DNA from: an uncultured Spirochaetales bacterium
GTDB taxonomy: Bacteria; Spirochaetota; Spirochaetia; Sphaerochaetales; Sphaerochaetaceae
Assembly: GCA_944390025.1 (NCBI GenBank)
Contig: CALXOK010000001.1
Coordinates: forward strand, 186,001-250,000
DNA length: 64,000 nt
Direction of reading: 5' to 3'
A model generated the notes under the pieces. That model was not told the origin of the DNA. It did no database searches and worked only from the letters and a program-made list of their open reading frames with translations. How positions within the stretch are numbered: position 1 is the first letter of the stretch; every line of letters starts with the position of its first letter. Both the position numbers and the translations under genes were made by a program. This document shows positions 52,980 through 61,862 of the stretch, piece by piece.

Positions 52980-53860
52980 TGCGTTTTCTTCCTCTTCCTT
53001 CTTGCATCTCTGGCTCTGGTCTCCTTTGCTATATTCTCATACAGCTTTCTGACGTACTGCACCTTTCTCAGTATTTCCTCATTCATGAGGTCCAGAACCT
53101 CATATCCCTGGCCGAGGTAACTGTACTGGCCTTCTCCGTCAACAGGATAAACCATATACCTGTTCTGCTGTTTTGTCTTCACGATGTAATCAGTTGCCGA
53201 TGATATCAGCTCAGCTCCGTCATAGGCGTACAGCTTTGAATGCGGAGACCTCATGAACAGCGTGTGTATATAGACTTCGCTTCCATCCATAAGCGCATTG
53301 TTGCATGCGCTCTTCGAGTTCATCGACAGCCCGAGGGATACAATATTCTTCTTTCTTGTAGACATTGCCTCTGCAAAGAGCTTCTTCTTCTCATCCTTGT
53401 CCGGTTCCAGGTCAGGCTTGAGACAGGAAAGGACGCATCCGCCGTTCATCAGTATGCGGCTGGCAAGGGTCTTCACCTTGCCTCTTTTCAAAGCCTTGCC
53501 GATGCCATGATCGAGAATGAGCTCAAGCTGTCCTCCTCCGTCAAGAAAACCATAGCGGAAGGCTGTCGCAACCGGACTGAAAGGACCACCTGTGGTCACT
53601 GGAATCCTGTTCAGTCCCATTGTAAGCCCGAAACGGTAGGCTTCCTTCTCAAGATACTCGTTGCCGTCCATGTCGCAGACAACACTTGTTGTGCTGTTTA
53701 CATAATCACCGAGCCTCGAGAAAACCGGGACTTCATTGGTTCTCAGATTGAAAAGAGGATATTCATCCTCACCGTATTCAATGAACGCGACATACTTGCT
53801 GTACGCATCGCTGTAGGCAACCTCATAGTTGCACACTTCTATCAGATCGTCTGTAGTCAT
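52976..53860 (-). CDS. Divergent DprA/Smf-like Rossmann protein
   Basis: The 294 residues are not a clear family match. The order of segments recalls DprA: FGLTMGLNRIPVTTGG, AFRYGFLDGGGQLELILDHGI (compare AH.GAL..GG..I.VL..G), LASRILMNGGCVLSCLKP, and RKKNIVSLGLSM (compare RNRIIAGLS). The last is followed by SACNNALMDGSEVYIHTLFM. The usual SG.A.GID core is altered. DprA loads RecA on single-stranded DNA. Position between two Xer genes resembles the smf-xer order of T. pallidum (from memory). The C-terminus is very basic. It could instead be an unrelated nucleotide-binding protein. Confidence 0.5.
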   Translation of the reverse strand: MTTDDLIEVCNYEVAYSDAYSKYVAFIEYGEDEYPLFNLRTNEVPVFSRLGDYVNSTTSVVCDMDGNEYLEKEAYRFGLTMGLNRIPVTTGGPFSPVATAFRYGFLDGGGQLELILDHGIGKALKRGKVKTLASRILMNGGCVLSCLKPDLEPDKDEKKKLFAEAMSTRKKNIVSLGLSMNSKSACNNALMDGSEVYIHTLFMRSPHSKLYAYDGAELISSATDYIVKTKQQNRYMVYPVDGEGQYSYLGQGYEVLDLMNEEILRKVQYVRKLYENIAKETRARDARRKRKKTQ

Positions 53861-53892
53861 ATTTCCAAATACATAAAAAACCGTGAAAACGG

Positions 53893-54855
53893 CTAATCCT
53901 TCTTCTGACTGAGCGGGAAATACCTGTCAAAGGTGCTCAGCAGGTCATCTGTATCGAGATGGGTGTAAATCTGCGTTGTCTTGATGTCTGCATGGCCAAG
54001 AAGCATCTGGACCTGCCTGATGTTCGCACCGTTTTTGAGCAGGTGCGTGGCATAGCTGTGCCTCAGTGCATGGACAGTCGCCTCAATACCAATCTCACTG
54101 ACAAGCTGGTGGTAGCGCTTGTGCATCGCCTGTCGTGTGAGCATTTCGCCTCTTCTGCCAAGAAAGAGCGCATCCGTGCTCGCCCTTTCCTTTGCAGTCT
54201 TTCTCATTTTCCTGCGGTTGTTTGCACTCAGCAGAGGCCTGACATTATCAAGGTATTCCTCAAGGGCCTGTGATGCAATCTGGCCGACAAAGACCATGCG
54301 CTCCTTGCTTCTCTTTCCAAAGACAATGAGTGTTTTCTCCTCTGCATTGTAATCAGAAACCTTGAGGCTGACTGCCTCACTGATTCTGAGTCCGCAGGAA
54401 TAGATAAGTTCGAAAAACACATAGTCACGGAAGAAAAGCAACCTGTCCTCAGCACTGTCACTTTCTGAGCCTTTCTGCTTAATATGCTCAAGGATTGAAT
54501 CAACCTCTTCTTCTCCAAGCGCATGAGGAAGATATTCCCTGTTACGCGGCTTGTCCAGAAGAAGTGCGATATTGTCCTTGCGGATTCCCTCTTTGACAAG
54601 AAAAGAAAAGAAACTTCTCAATGATGAGTTGATTCTTGAGATAGTTCTGGCATCAAGATTCCTGTCTCTGTTTCTGATATACCCATCCAGATCAGAAAGC
54701 GTGATTGAAGAGACATCAAGAGATGCCTTTTCCAGATGTTCAAGAAGGAAGCCCGCTTCCCTCATGTAAACCTCAACGGTTCCATGTGAGAGCCGGGCTT
54801 CATTCTCAAGATATCCTGAGTAATCCTCGAGAAGGGTCTCAGCGTTTCGGTTCAT
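53893..54855 (-). CDS. XerC/XerD-type tyrosine recombinase (second copy)
   Basis: A recombinase of 320 residues with all catalytic residues: Arg in YSCGLRISEAVSL, HALRHSYATHL, GHADIKTTQIYTHL with the nucleophile Tyr. A basic insert RRKMRKTAKERAS lies mid-protein. Its start lies inside the ftsZ end (17-nt overlap), linking it to cell division, consistent with chromosome-dimer resolution at the septum. It could be XerD; assignment between XerC and XerD needs a tree. Confidence 0.93.
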   Translation of the reverse strand: MNRNAETLLEDYSGYLENEARLSHGTVEVYMREAGFLLEHLEKASLDVSSITLSDLDGYIRNRDRNLDARTISRINSSLRSFFSFLVKEGIRKDNIALLLDKPRNREYLPHALGEEEVDSILEHIKQKGSESDSAEDRLLFFRDYVFFELIYSCGLRISEAVSLKVSDYNAEEKTLIVFGKRSKERMVFVGQIASQALEEYLDNVRPLLSANNRRKMRKTAKERASTDALFLGRRGEMLTRQAMHKRYHQLVSEIGIEATVHALRHSYATHLLKNGANIRQVQMLLGHADIKTTQIYTHLDTDDLLSTFDRYFPLSQKKD

Positions 54856-56143
54856 CTTCCTCGCCCTGACGGTAACGCATTACAGCAGGAATCGAATAAT
54901 CGTTGGACTGACTGCGCTTTCCAAGCTGCTGCTGCAGATCCTGCCAGCGGTTGACAGTTATCGCCTCTGCATCAGTCGGAACATTCCTCACAGGATGAGC
55001 TGCCGTTTCAGGTGCCGCTGACACCTGAGCGTGCTGCGGGTGGAAGAAGCCGGAAGCAGCTGACGCTGCAGGAGCCTGCTGGGCCGGCTGGGAAGCCTCC
55101 CTTTCAGGATTGACGAATCTTCTCAGGGCGGACTCACTGTCAGCCTCTCCGCCGCTGACTTCCCTGTTCTGGAAGCCTGTTGCGACGACTGTGACCTTGA
55201 TCCTGTCTCCAAGCTCTGGGTTGAAAGCCTGTCCGGCAATGATGAGCGCATCCTCGGCGCAGTTGGCTGTAATGAGCTCAACGACATCCTGATACTCCTG
55301 AAGGGTCAGGTTGTCAGAACCGGCAAGATTGACAAGCACGCTCTTAGCACCGTCGATTGAGGCATTCTCAAGCAGAGGATTGCTGATTGCCTCCCTTGCG
55401 GCATCAACTGCCCTGTTGGCGCCTTCACCGAAACCGATTCCCATGAGCGCATCGCCCTTTCCTTTCATGACAGTCTTGACATCAGCAAAGTCGATGTTGA
55501 TTTCACCAGGTTCCGTGATGAGTTCGCTTATACCCTGCACGCCCTGATAAAGAACATCATCTGCAATGAGGAAGGCCTGCTTTATCGGGGTGTTGTTCTC
55601 AACAACCTTCAGCAGATACTGGTTCGGAATGAGGATGAGGGTGTCAACCTGCTTTCTCAGCCTCTCGATTCCCTGCTGGGCAAGCTCGAACTTCTTCTTT
55701 CCCTCAAAGGCGAAAGGTGTCGTGACAACGGCAACCGTGAGGGCATTGCAGCTCTTTGCGATTTCAGCGACGACAGCTGCGGCTCCTGTTCCGGTTCCAC
55801 CGCCCATTCCGGCAGTGATGAAGACCATGTCAGTGTTCTCGAGCTCAGCCTTGATTTCCTCTTTGCTCTCAAGGGCCGCCTTTTCTCCGATCTCCGGCTG
55901 ACCGCCGGCACCAAGACCGCCTGTGAGTTCCTTGCCAATGGCGATTCTTGTCTGTGCATTGGATCTCTGCAATGCCTGAACATCTGTATTCAATGCGACA
56001 AAGGAAACTTTCTTGAGTCCGGATGCAATCATCCTGTTGACAGCATTTCCGCCGGCACCGCCGACCCCGACAACCTTGATGATTGTTGGCGTGGACTGTT
56101 CTCCTGTTGTTGTGTCTTCGATATCAAAAATTCCGAATCCCAT
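54839..56143 (-). CDS. ftsZ: Cell-division GTPase FtsZ
   Basis: Tubulin homologue that forms the Z-ring. The N-terminal GTPase has IKVVGVGGAGGNAVNRM, the T4 tubulin signature GMGGGTGTGAAAVVA (about 115-129) and the T7 region with NIDFADVKTVM. A Pro/Ala-rich linker starts near residue 335. The C-terminal peptide is YSIPAVMRYRQ, the site that binds FtsA. The 434 residues are a typical length. It is the last division gene of the cluster and follows ftsA by 9 nt. Confidence 0.98.
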   Translation of the reverse strand: MGFGIFDIEDTTTGEQSTPTIIKVVGVGGAGGNAVNRMIASGLKKVSFVALNTDVQALQRSNAQTRIAIGKELTGGLGAGGQPEIGEKAALESKEEIKAELENTDMVFITAGMGGGTGTGAAAVVAEIAKSCNALTVAVVTTPFAFEGKKKFELAQQGIERLRKQVDTLILIPNQYLLKVVENNTPIKQAFLIADDVLYQGVQGISELITEPGEINIDFADVKTVMKGKGDALMGIGFGEGANRAVDAAREAISNPLLENASIDGAKSVLVNLAGSDNLTLQEYQDVVELITANCAEDALIIAGQAFNPELGDRIKVTVVATGFQNREVSGGEADSESALRRFVNPEREASQPAQQAPAASAASGFFHPQHAQVSAAPETAAHPVRNVPTDAEAITVNRWQDLQQQLGKRSQSNDYSIPAVMRYRQGEEDEPKR

Positions 56144-56152
56144 ATCTGTCTC

Positions 56153-57388
56153 CTAAAAAAGCTTGCCGAAGAAGCCTTTAATCTTGTTTCCAAATGATGA
56201 TTTCTCCCTCTCACTCCTGCCAGAGGATGAACTGCTGAGGCTTACCTTTCTCGCCTCGCTTCTGAGCAGCCCGAGCACCGTCGTGTATTTCGGGTTGATA
56301 TAGCTCCTGTCAAGTCCGGCAAGTGCTTCCGGGAAGCCTATGCGTGCAGGAAGCTTGAAAATCTCACTGCAAAGCTCCGTCACGCCAGAAAGCAGGGAAC
56401 CTCCTCCGACAAGGACGACACCGCCTCCGAATGAGCCCTGATGCTCAACCTTCTCAAGCTCCATAGCAAGAAGGGTGAATATCTCAGCCATACGCGGCTC
56501 GATAATCTCTGCAACCGCACGGCGAGGCATCCTGATGCTGGGCATTCCGCCTACCTGAGGAATGAGAATCATGTCAGACTCAGGGACGGAAGGAACATAG
56601 CAGCTTCCTGATTCACACTTCAGCTGCTCTGCAACCTGCTTGGGTTTGTTGAGGATATAGGCAAGATCGCTTGTTATGCTGTCTCCGCCGAAAGCGACTC
56701 CGCCGGTATAGATAGGACTGCCCTGACTGTAGGCAATCATGTTTGTCGTTCCGTATCCGATGTTGATGAGGATGGTGCCCATCTCCTTCTCTTCCTGAGA
56801 GAGGACAACCTCGCAGTCCGCAACAGTCTGAAGCATGAGACGCTGGACCTGAAGACCAGCTTTCTGGACACATTTCCTGTGGTTCTGGCAGATTGATGAA
56901 GAACCGGTGACAAGCAGTACGCGGCTTTCAAGACGATGGCCGAGCATGTCAATCGGATCCTTGATTCCTGTTCTGGAATCAACCTGAAAATCCTGAACTA
57001 GGGTGTGAAGGAACTCCCTGTCCTGAGGCAGCTCACGGGCCCTTGCGACATCAAGAGAGCGGTAAATGTCCTCCCTCCTGATTTCCTGCTCCTTCGAGTT
57101 GATTCCAACGACACCTGTGGACTGGATTCCCTGTATATGATCTCCTCCGACTCCGAGAATGGCTGAATGGATTTCGCAGCCGGCCTGAAGCTCCGCATCT
57201 GAAATCACGGAATTGATGGTTCTCAGGGTCTGTTCAATATTGACAATGGAGCCTGAACGCACACCTTCTGTCTGTTTCTCGCACAAGGCATCCACCATGA
57301 GGGCTCCGTCCCTGTTCACCGAGCCAATCACGGCACGCGTCCAGCTTGAGCCTATGTCAAGTCCCATCATAATCCTGTCACTAGCCAT
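56153..57388 (-). CDS. ftsA: Cell-division actin-like protein FtsA
   Basis: Tethers FtsZ to the membrane. The ASKHA motifs are visible: GLDIGSSWTRAVIG (phosphate 1), ILINIGYGTTNMIAYSQG (phosphate 2) and VVLVGGGSLLSGV (adenosine). The 1C subdomain follows the first motif. The C-terminus, GNKIKGFFGKLF, is an amphipathic membrane-targeting helix. The 411 residues are normal. Its ATG follows the ftsQ TGA without a gap. Confidence 0.97.
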   Translation of the reverse strand: MASDRIMMGLDIGSSWTRAVIGSVNRDGALMVDALCEKQTEGVRSGSIVNIEQTLRTINSVISDAELQAGCEIHSAILGVGGDHIQGIQSTGVVGINSKEQEIRREDIYRSLDVARARELPQDREFLHTLVQDFQVDSRTGIKDPIDMLGHRLESRVLLVTGSSSICQNHRKCVQKAGLQVQRLMLQTVADCEVVLSQEEKEMGTILINIGYGTTNMIAYSQGSPIYTGGVAFGGDSITSDLAYILNKPKQVAEQLKCESGSCYVPSVPESDMILIPQVGGMPSIRMPRRAVAEIIEPRMAEIFTLLAMELEKVEHQGSFGGGVVLVGGGSLLSGVTELCSEIFKLPARIGFPEALAGLDRSYINPKYTTVLGLLRSEARKVSLSSSSSGRSEREKSSFGNKIKGFFGKLF

Positions 57389-58147
57389 TCATTCCACCGT
57401 CCTTCTGACCAGAGCCGTGCTGTAGAGATCCCATCTGACAATGCCGAAATCTATCCGGCCGGCAGGGTCGTCACTCATAGCCGTCTGTATCACCCTGATG
57501 CTATCGCTGATACGCTGCCGGGAAACCCTCTGGCGCACATACAGCAAAGAATTCAGGGATTCAAGACTCAGGACAATCTGTCCGAAGCCGTCAGTTGTAT
57601 TATTATCGTATTTTATGTGTGTTATCAACCAGCTGTTCTCTTCATTGACACGGCTGATAAGCTCCAGAACCTGCCTGAAGGAATCAGGTACTCCATAACG
57701 TTCCATGTAGCTGATGTAATCTGGAGATACTTCGATTGTGCACATCTGCTCAGCATAGATTCCCGCATCCGCAATATCGAATTTCTGTGGATAGCCGTGA
57801 GCTATAAGCCAGTAGCCGTTTCCATCATAAAGCATGCATTCCTCATCGCTTGGAACAAGTGTCACATTCATCTGGGACGGGAAGGAATATGTGATGACGC
57901 AGCTTTCAATCAGAGGATTCTCCTCAATGTGCTCTTCAAGTGCCTTCTCATCAATTGAGAACCTGTTTATCCCGTTATACTCTGCAAGAACCTGAAGGGT
58001 GCTTGATGGCACATTATCCATTCCCTGTATGCTGATGCTTGATACGTTGAAAAGAGGTATGTACCTGACTGCATAGAAGATTATTATCGCAAGTACACAC
58101 ACAAGGATGAGAATGAGCACATACAGATGTATTCTCTTCTCACTCAT
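57389..58147 (-). CDS. ftsQ: Cell-division protein FtsQ/DivIB
   Basis: Bitopic division protein of 252 residues: a short cytoplasmic N-terminus, one membrane helix (about 8-29), and a POTRA domain beginning FNVSSISIQGMDNVPSSTL, then FtsQ-type ENPLIESCVITYSFPSQMNVTL. It links FtsB/FtsL to the early divisome. The sequence is weakly conserved, as usual for FtsQ. Position between ftsW and ftsA supports the call. It overlaps ftsW by 8 nt. Confidence 0.9.
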   Translation of the reverse strand: MSEKRIHLYVLILILVCVLAIIIFYAVRYIPLFNVSSISIQGMDNVPSSTLQVLAEYNGINRFSIDEKALEEHIEENPLIESCVITYSFPSQMNVTLVPSDEECMLYDGNGYWLIAHGYPQKFDIADAGIYAEQMCTIEVSPDYISYMERYGVPDSFRQVLELISRVNEENSWLITHIKYDNNTTDGFGQIVLSLESLNSLLYVRQRVSRQRISDSIRVIQTAMSDDPAGRIDFGIVRWDLYSTALVRRTVE

Positions 58148-59312
58148 CCTTCGCCTCCTTTGAGGAGAGCACTATCATCCTGTACAGCAGACCGCATTCA
58201 ACTATGACTACAAAGATATTCGTTCCTCCCTGGCTGAAGAAAGGAAGAGGAATTCCGGTAGGCGGGACAAGACCTGTGATGACAGCGATGTTGAGCGCGA
58301 CCTGGCTGATTATCATTGTCGTGATGCCTGTTGCAAGAAGGGATGAGAAACGGTCCCGGCTCCAGAGTCTTGATGCCGCCCTGTATCCGAGAATCGCGAA
58401 GAGTATGAAGAATGTGATTATGAAAAGAAAACCAATCAGTCCGGTCTCCTCGATGACAGATGAGAGAATGAAATCGTTCTGAACCTCAGGAAGAAGACCC
58501 AGCTTGTATGTTCCGTTACCAATCCCCTTTCCGCTTATCCCGCCTTCGCTGATTGCTGAAAGAGACATGTTGACCTGCCAGTTGAGTCCCTGAGGGTCAA
58601 GCTGCGGGTATATGAAAGAAGCAAGGCGTTTCACGCGGTAGCTTTCGCTTATCATGAAAAGGAAGCCGGGCACGAAAAGGAAGGCACAGGCCGTGACGAC
58701 ATAGCGAAGGCGGAAGCGTCCTGCCACGCAGATTGCCAGCGAGAGTATCAGGAAGTGTATCATCGTCGTATAAGCCTTCTGAAGAACAATCAGCAGGCTG
58801 AAGGACAGGATGAATACAAGAGGAATCACATAATACCAGCCCATGTATCTCTTTGTCCTGGTGCTTGTCAGCCACCAGGAAAGAAAGATGACTGCGGAAA
58901 GTTTAACGACTTCGCTTGGCTGGAACTGCGGAAGTAAGGGAAGGTCAAGCCAGCGGCGTGCTCCCAGAACCGTCACACCGAACGGAGTGAATAGCGTAAG
59001 AAGCATCGCAGCAAGGGCCAGAAAGACAAGCGGAATCGCACTGAGCCTGATCCACTTCATCGGGATGAAACATACTACAACTGCGCATACAAATCCGAGA
59101 AGAGCGAAAATTCCTTGCCTGAGAACGAAATAATAATGCTCAAAACCATTGTTTATCGCTTCTGCGTAGCTTGAGCTGTATAGCATCAGCAGTCCGGTGA
59201 AGACAAGAATCATCACGACACAGATGAAAGTGAATGGAGCCAGTGACCCGCTTTTTCCACTGCTGTGACTCTCTTCAAGGCTGTACCAGTCGCTGTAGTC
59301 CCTGTCTGTCAT
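58140..59312 (-). CDS. ftsW: SEDS-family peptidoglycan glycosyltransferase FtsW
   Basis: Polytopic membrane enzyme that polymerises lipid II at the septum together with a class B PBP. The 390 residues have about ten helices. SEDS signatures include LGARRWLDLPLLPQFQPSEVVKL with the KxxR-type surroundings, GKGIGNGTYKLGLLPEVQNDFILSSVIEE, and the C-terminal TGLVPPTGIPLPFFSQGGTNI. It overlaps mraY and ftsQ. The partner PBP is probably the gene at 47427. Confidence 0.95.
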   Translation of the reverse strand: MTDRDYSDWYSLEESHSSGKSGSLAPFTFICVVMILVFTGLLMLYSSSYAEAINNGFEHYYFVLRQGIFALLGFVCAVVVCFIPMKWIRLSAIPLVFLALAAMLLTLFTPFGVTVLGARRWLDLPLLPQFQPSEVVKLSAVIFLSWWLTSTRTKRYMGWYYVIPLVFILSFSLLIVLQKAYTTMIHFLILSLAICVAGRFRLRYVVTACAFLFVPGFLFMISESYRVKRLASFIYPQLDPQGLNWQVNMSLSAISEGGISGKGIGNGTYKLGLLPEVQNDFILSSVIEETGLIGFLFIITFFILFAILGYRAASRLWSRDRFSSLLATGITTMIISQVALNIAVITGLVPPTGIPLPFFSQGGTNIFVVIVECGLLYRMIVLSSKEAKDE

Positions 59313-60193
59313 CTCAAACCACCTTCAAAAAAAAGCATAGCAGAAATAAGTGCGAAGAATACAGATATGGAAAAGAAGATGTCAGCAATCTTCTCTTCCC
59401 CCAGATTGTGCTGTTCAAGATCATGATGCAGGGGTGCTATCCTGAAGACTTTTTTCTTGAAACACCTGATTGAGACAATCTGGATGAATGAGCTTGTAAG
59501 CTCCGCGAAAAACACAGCACATGAGATTATGAAAACGATTATGTTTCCGCTGAGCATGGCATCAATCGCGAGGAACGAGCCTATGAGATGGCTACCTCCG
59601 TCACCCATGAATATGCTCGCCTTTTTTGAGTTGAAGATGAGGAAGGCCGAAAGACATGCAAGCATCACAAGATTTGCATCCCTGACAAGCGGAGCGATGA
59701 TTGCAAACAGGAGCACCACTGGCATTGTCACCTTCACTGCAAGGCTGTCCAGTCCGTCTGTTATATTAACCGCATTGACAACGGCGGTTATAAATACTAC
59801 TGACACCGGATAGTAGACATATGGACTTATTGCAAGGTAATCCTCTCTTACGGCACATGCTATAAAACAGGATGAGGCAAGCTGGAGGATGAGCTTCACA
59901 ATACTCGAGAATCCATCTGAGCTGTGTCTGATGAATTTGATGATATCATCAGCAAGTCCGATGAGAAAGAACGGTGTGACTAACGTGACAATGAGTATAT
60001 TCTCGCTTCCGGAAAGAAAGCATCCTGCAGCAAACGACAGATATAGAGGAAGCGATCCAAGCGTGCATGTCCCCCTCTTCTGGCTCTGTGTCACAAGAAG
60101 TTCTTCTTTTATAGGTGAATTGAAACGGCCTGCTGCCTTTATGACAGCAGGTGTTAGAATAATGCAGATAATGAAAGATACGGCGGCACCCAT
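59309..60193 (-). CDS. mraY: Phospho-MurNAc-pentapeptide transferase MraY, short and divergent
   Basis: Makes lipid I from UDP-MurNAc-pentapeptide and undecaprenyl phosphate. Catalytic motifs are recognisable: LADDIIKF, NAVNITDGLDSLA and FMGDGGSH. The late loop reads PLHHDLE, where MraY normally has PxHHHxE, and the usual KGTPTMGG reads KRGTCTLG. At 294 residues it is 30-60 shorter than typical MraY, mainly lacking the first N-terminal segment. Genomic position between murF and ftsW supports MraY. It overlaps ftsW by 4 nt. Confidence 0.87.
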   Translation of the reverse strand: MGAAVSFIICIILTPAVIKAAGRFNSPIKEELLVTQSQKRGTCTLGSLPLYLSFAAGCFLSGSENILIVTLVTPFFLIGLADDIIKFIRHSSDGFSSIVKLILQLASSCFIACAVREDYLAISPYVYYPVSVVFITAVVNAVNITDGLDSLAVKVTMPVVLLFAIIAPLVRDANLVMLACLSAFLIFNSKKASIFMGDGGSHLIGSFLAIDAMLSGNIIVFIISCAVFFAELTSSFIQIVSIRCFKKKVFRIAPLHHDLEQHNLGEEKIADIFFSISVFFALISAMLFFEGGLR

Positions 60194-60196
60194 GGA

Positions 60197-61546
60197 CTAT
60201 CCGGCCTCCTTCACTGTATCAAGAAGCCGTTCCATCGCCATTGCCCTTGAGCCCTTCAGCAGGACAAGATCTCCTGCTTTGAGCTGACGGCTGAAACTTG
60301 AGCTAAGCACGTCAAAGTCCCTTGTGTACGTGACACTGTCCTTCATACCTCTGTCATAAAGCACCCTGTAAGCGGCCTCCATCTCGTTTCCATAAAGGAA
60401 AATATGGTTGCACTTCAGTCTGCTCAGCTTCAGCCCCACGCACTCGTGTGCCTTGCGTGACTCGCATCCAAGCTCCCTCATGTCGCCAAGGACTATGAGT
60501 TTTCCGCCCTTCCAGCGTATTGAGCTGATTGCCTTTATCGCATCACTGACACTGTCAAGAGAAGCGTTGTAGCAGTCTTCAATGACAGTGAGATTTCCGG
60601 TGCGGACAATTCTGCCACGGCCTGAAAGCGGAGTGTAAGAAGAAAGACCCTGTGCGATTGATGCATCATCAAGACCTGCCTCACGGGCGACTGCCACAGC
60701 AAAGGATGCATCAGTTATGCTGTGCTCGCCTATTCCGGAAAGCAGGAATCTCTCTTTTCCAAGCGTCAGCTCATAACCGTCAAGACCGAGCGGCCGGACT
60801 TTTTTGAATGGATTTTCAACCGAAATGACATTATCTGAAAGCGACTTGAAATAAGGCAGATAATCGCAGCCGGCACTGACAAAGGCCTTTGTCTGAGGAA
60901 GGATGATTTTCCCTTTCTCTCGTGCAATCATGTCACGGCTGTCAAATGCCTCAAGATGGCTTATTCCTATATTAGTGATTACCGCATACTCAGGAGGAAA
61001 GACTGACACAAGTCTGTCCATCTCCCCCATGTGGTCAACACCGAACTCAAAGACTGCCCACTGAGCCATCTCGTCAAGGCTGAGAAGTGCAAGAGGAAGT
61101 CCGATTGTACTGTTCAGGTTACCAGGTGTGGATGCTACATTGAAACGGCTTGAAAGCGCCGCCTTTATCATTTCCTTAGTCGTTGTCTTACCACAACTTC
61201 CTGTGACAGCGACTGAAGTGAAATGTCTGTTATCAAGTATGAAAAGGGATGAGAAACGGGCAATGGCCTTCAGGGAGTCTTCACATCTCAGGACTGCAAT
61301 TCTGTTTTTTCTGCACAAGGAGAGCACAGATGAAGACAGGGGCCTGTCGGCAAGCACTGCCGAGGCTCCTTTCCTCACTGCTTCCCCGATGAAGTCATAA
61401 CCATCCACCCTTGCGCCCAGAAGAGGGACGAAAAGAGTGTTTTCTGTCACCTGACGTGAATCATATGTGACACTCTCAATCAGTCTGTCAGGACCACAAA
61501 GGCAGGATGAGGAAAGTTCAGCGAATCTCCCTGCCCCTGTTCTCAT
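60197..61546 (-). CDS. murF: UDP-MurNAc-tripeptide:D-Ala-D-Ala ligase MurF
   Basis: Adds D-Ala-D-Ala to the peptidoglycan precursor in the cytoplasm. The N-terminal domain has YDSRQVTENTLFVPLLGARVDG. The P-loop is TGSCGKTTTKEM (about 115-126), followed by NLNSTIGLPLALLSL. The C-terminal domain starts near VIEDCYNASLDSV and has GDMRELG. The 449 residues are normal. MurE, which usually precedes it, is absent from the cluster. It overlaps ftsL by 4 nt. Confidence 0.96.
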   Translation of the reverse strand: MRTGAGRFAELSSSCLCGPDRLIESVTYDSRQVTENTLFVPLLGARVDGYDFIGEAVRKGASAVLADRPLSSSVLSLCRKNRIAVLRCEDSLKAIARFSSLFILDNRHFTSVAVTGSCGKTTTKEMIKAALSSRFNVASTPGNLNSTIGLPLALLSLDEMAQWAVFEFGVDHMGEMDRLVSVFPPEYAVITNIGISHLEAFDSRDMIAREKGKIILPQTKAFVSAGCDYLPYFKSLSDNVISVENPFKKVRPLGLDGYELTLGKERFLLSGIGEHSITDASFAVAVAREAGLDDASIAQGLSSYTPLSGRGRIVRTGNLTVIEDCYNASLDSVSDAIKAISSIRWKGGKLIVLGDMRELGCESRKAHECVGLKLSRLKCNHIFLYGNEMEAAYRVLYDRGMKDSVTYTRDFDVLSSSFSRQLKAGDLVLLKGSRAMAMERLLDTVKEAG

Positions 61547-61851
61547 ACGCTTCCCTTTGCAACAAGAACAGTAGATGAACTGTCTATCTCATCGTAATCA
61601 AGGCTGTACTGGATGACATTGTCAATCAGAGCCTCAGGACTGCGTGACATGCTGATCTCACTTTTCAGTGTGCGTTCAACCTGGTCAAGTTGCCTGATGC
61701 TTTCCTCAGCGCTTGCAATACGGAGTCTGTACTCATGGTTCTGCCCAATTTGGAATACCGGAATCATGAGCATGAAAAAGACAAGCACCAGCATAGACAG
61801 AACACATGCCTTTGCGGTAATTGTCAGATCCAGAGTCTTCCTTTCTTTCAT
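61543..61851 (-). CDS. ftsL: FtsL-like small division protein
   Basis: From the ATG at 61851 (AGGGA upstream) there are 102 residues: a short basic N-terminus, one membrane helix (about 13-35) and a coiled-coil periplasmic part (RLRIASAEESIRQLDQVERTLKSEI). This topology and the position between rsmH and murF identify FtsL; sequence conservation in the family is minimal. FtsL works with FtsB and FtsQ to activate FtsW/FtsI. Confidence 0.78.
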   Translation of the reverse strand: MKERKTLDLTITAKACVLSMLVLVFFMLMIPVFQIGQNHEYRLRIASAEESIRQLDQVERTLKSEISMSRSPEALIDNVIQYSLDYDEIDSSSTVLVAKGSV

Positions 61852-61862
61852 ATATAATTCCC

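Noticed and set aside
52068-54855. Xer genes as prophage integrases
   Set aside because: Both are embedded in a coupled housekeeping operon with ftsZ and hslVU, with no phage genes or att repeats.
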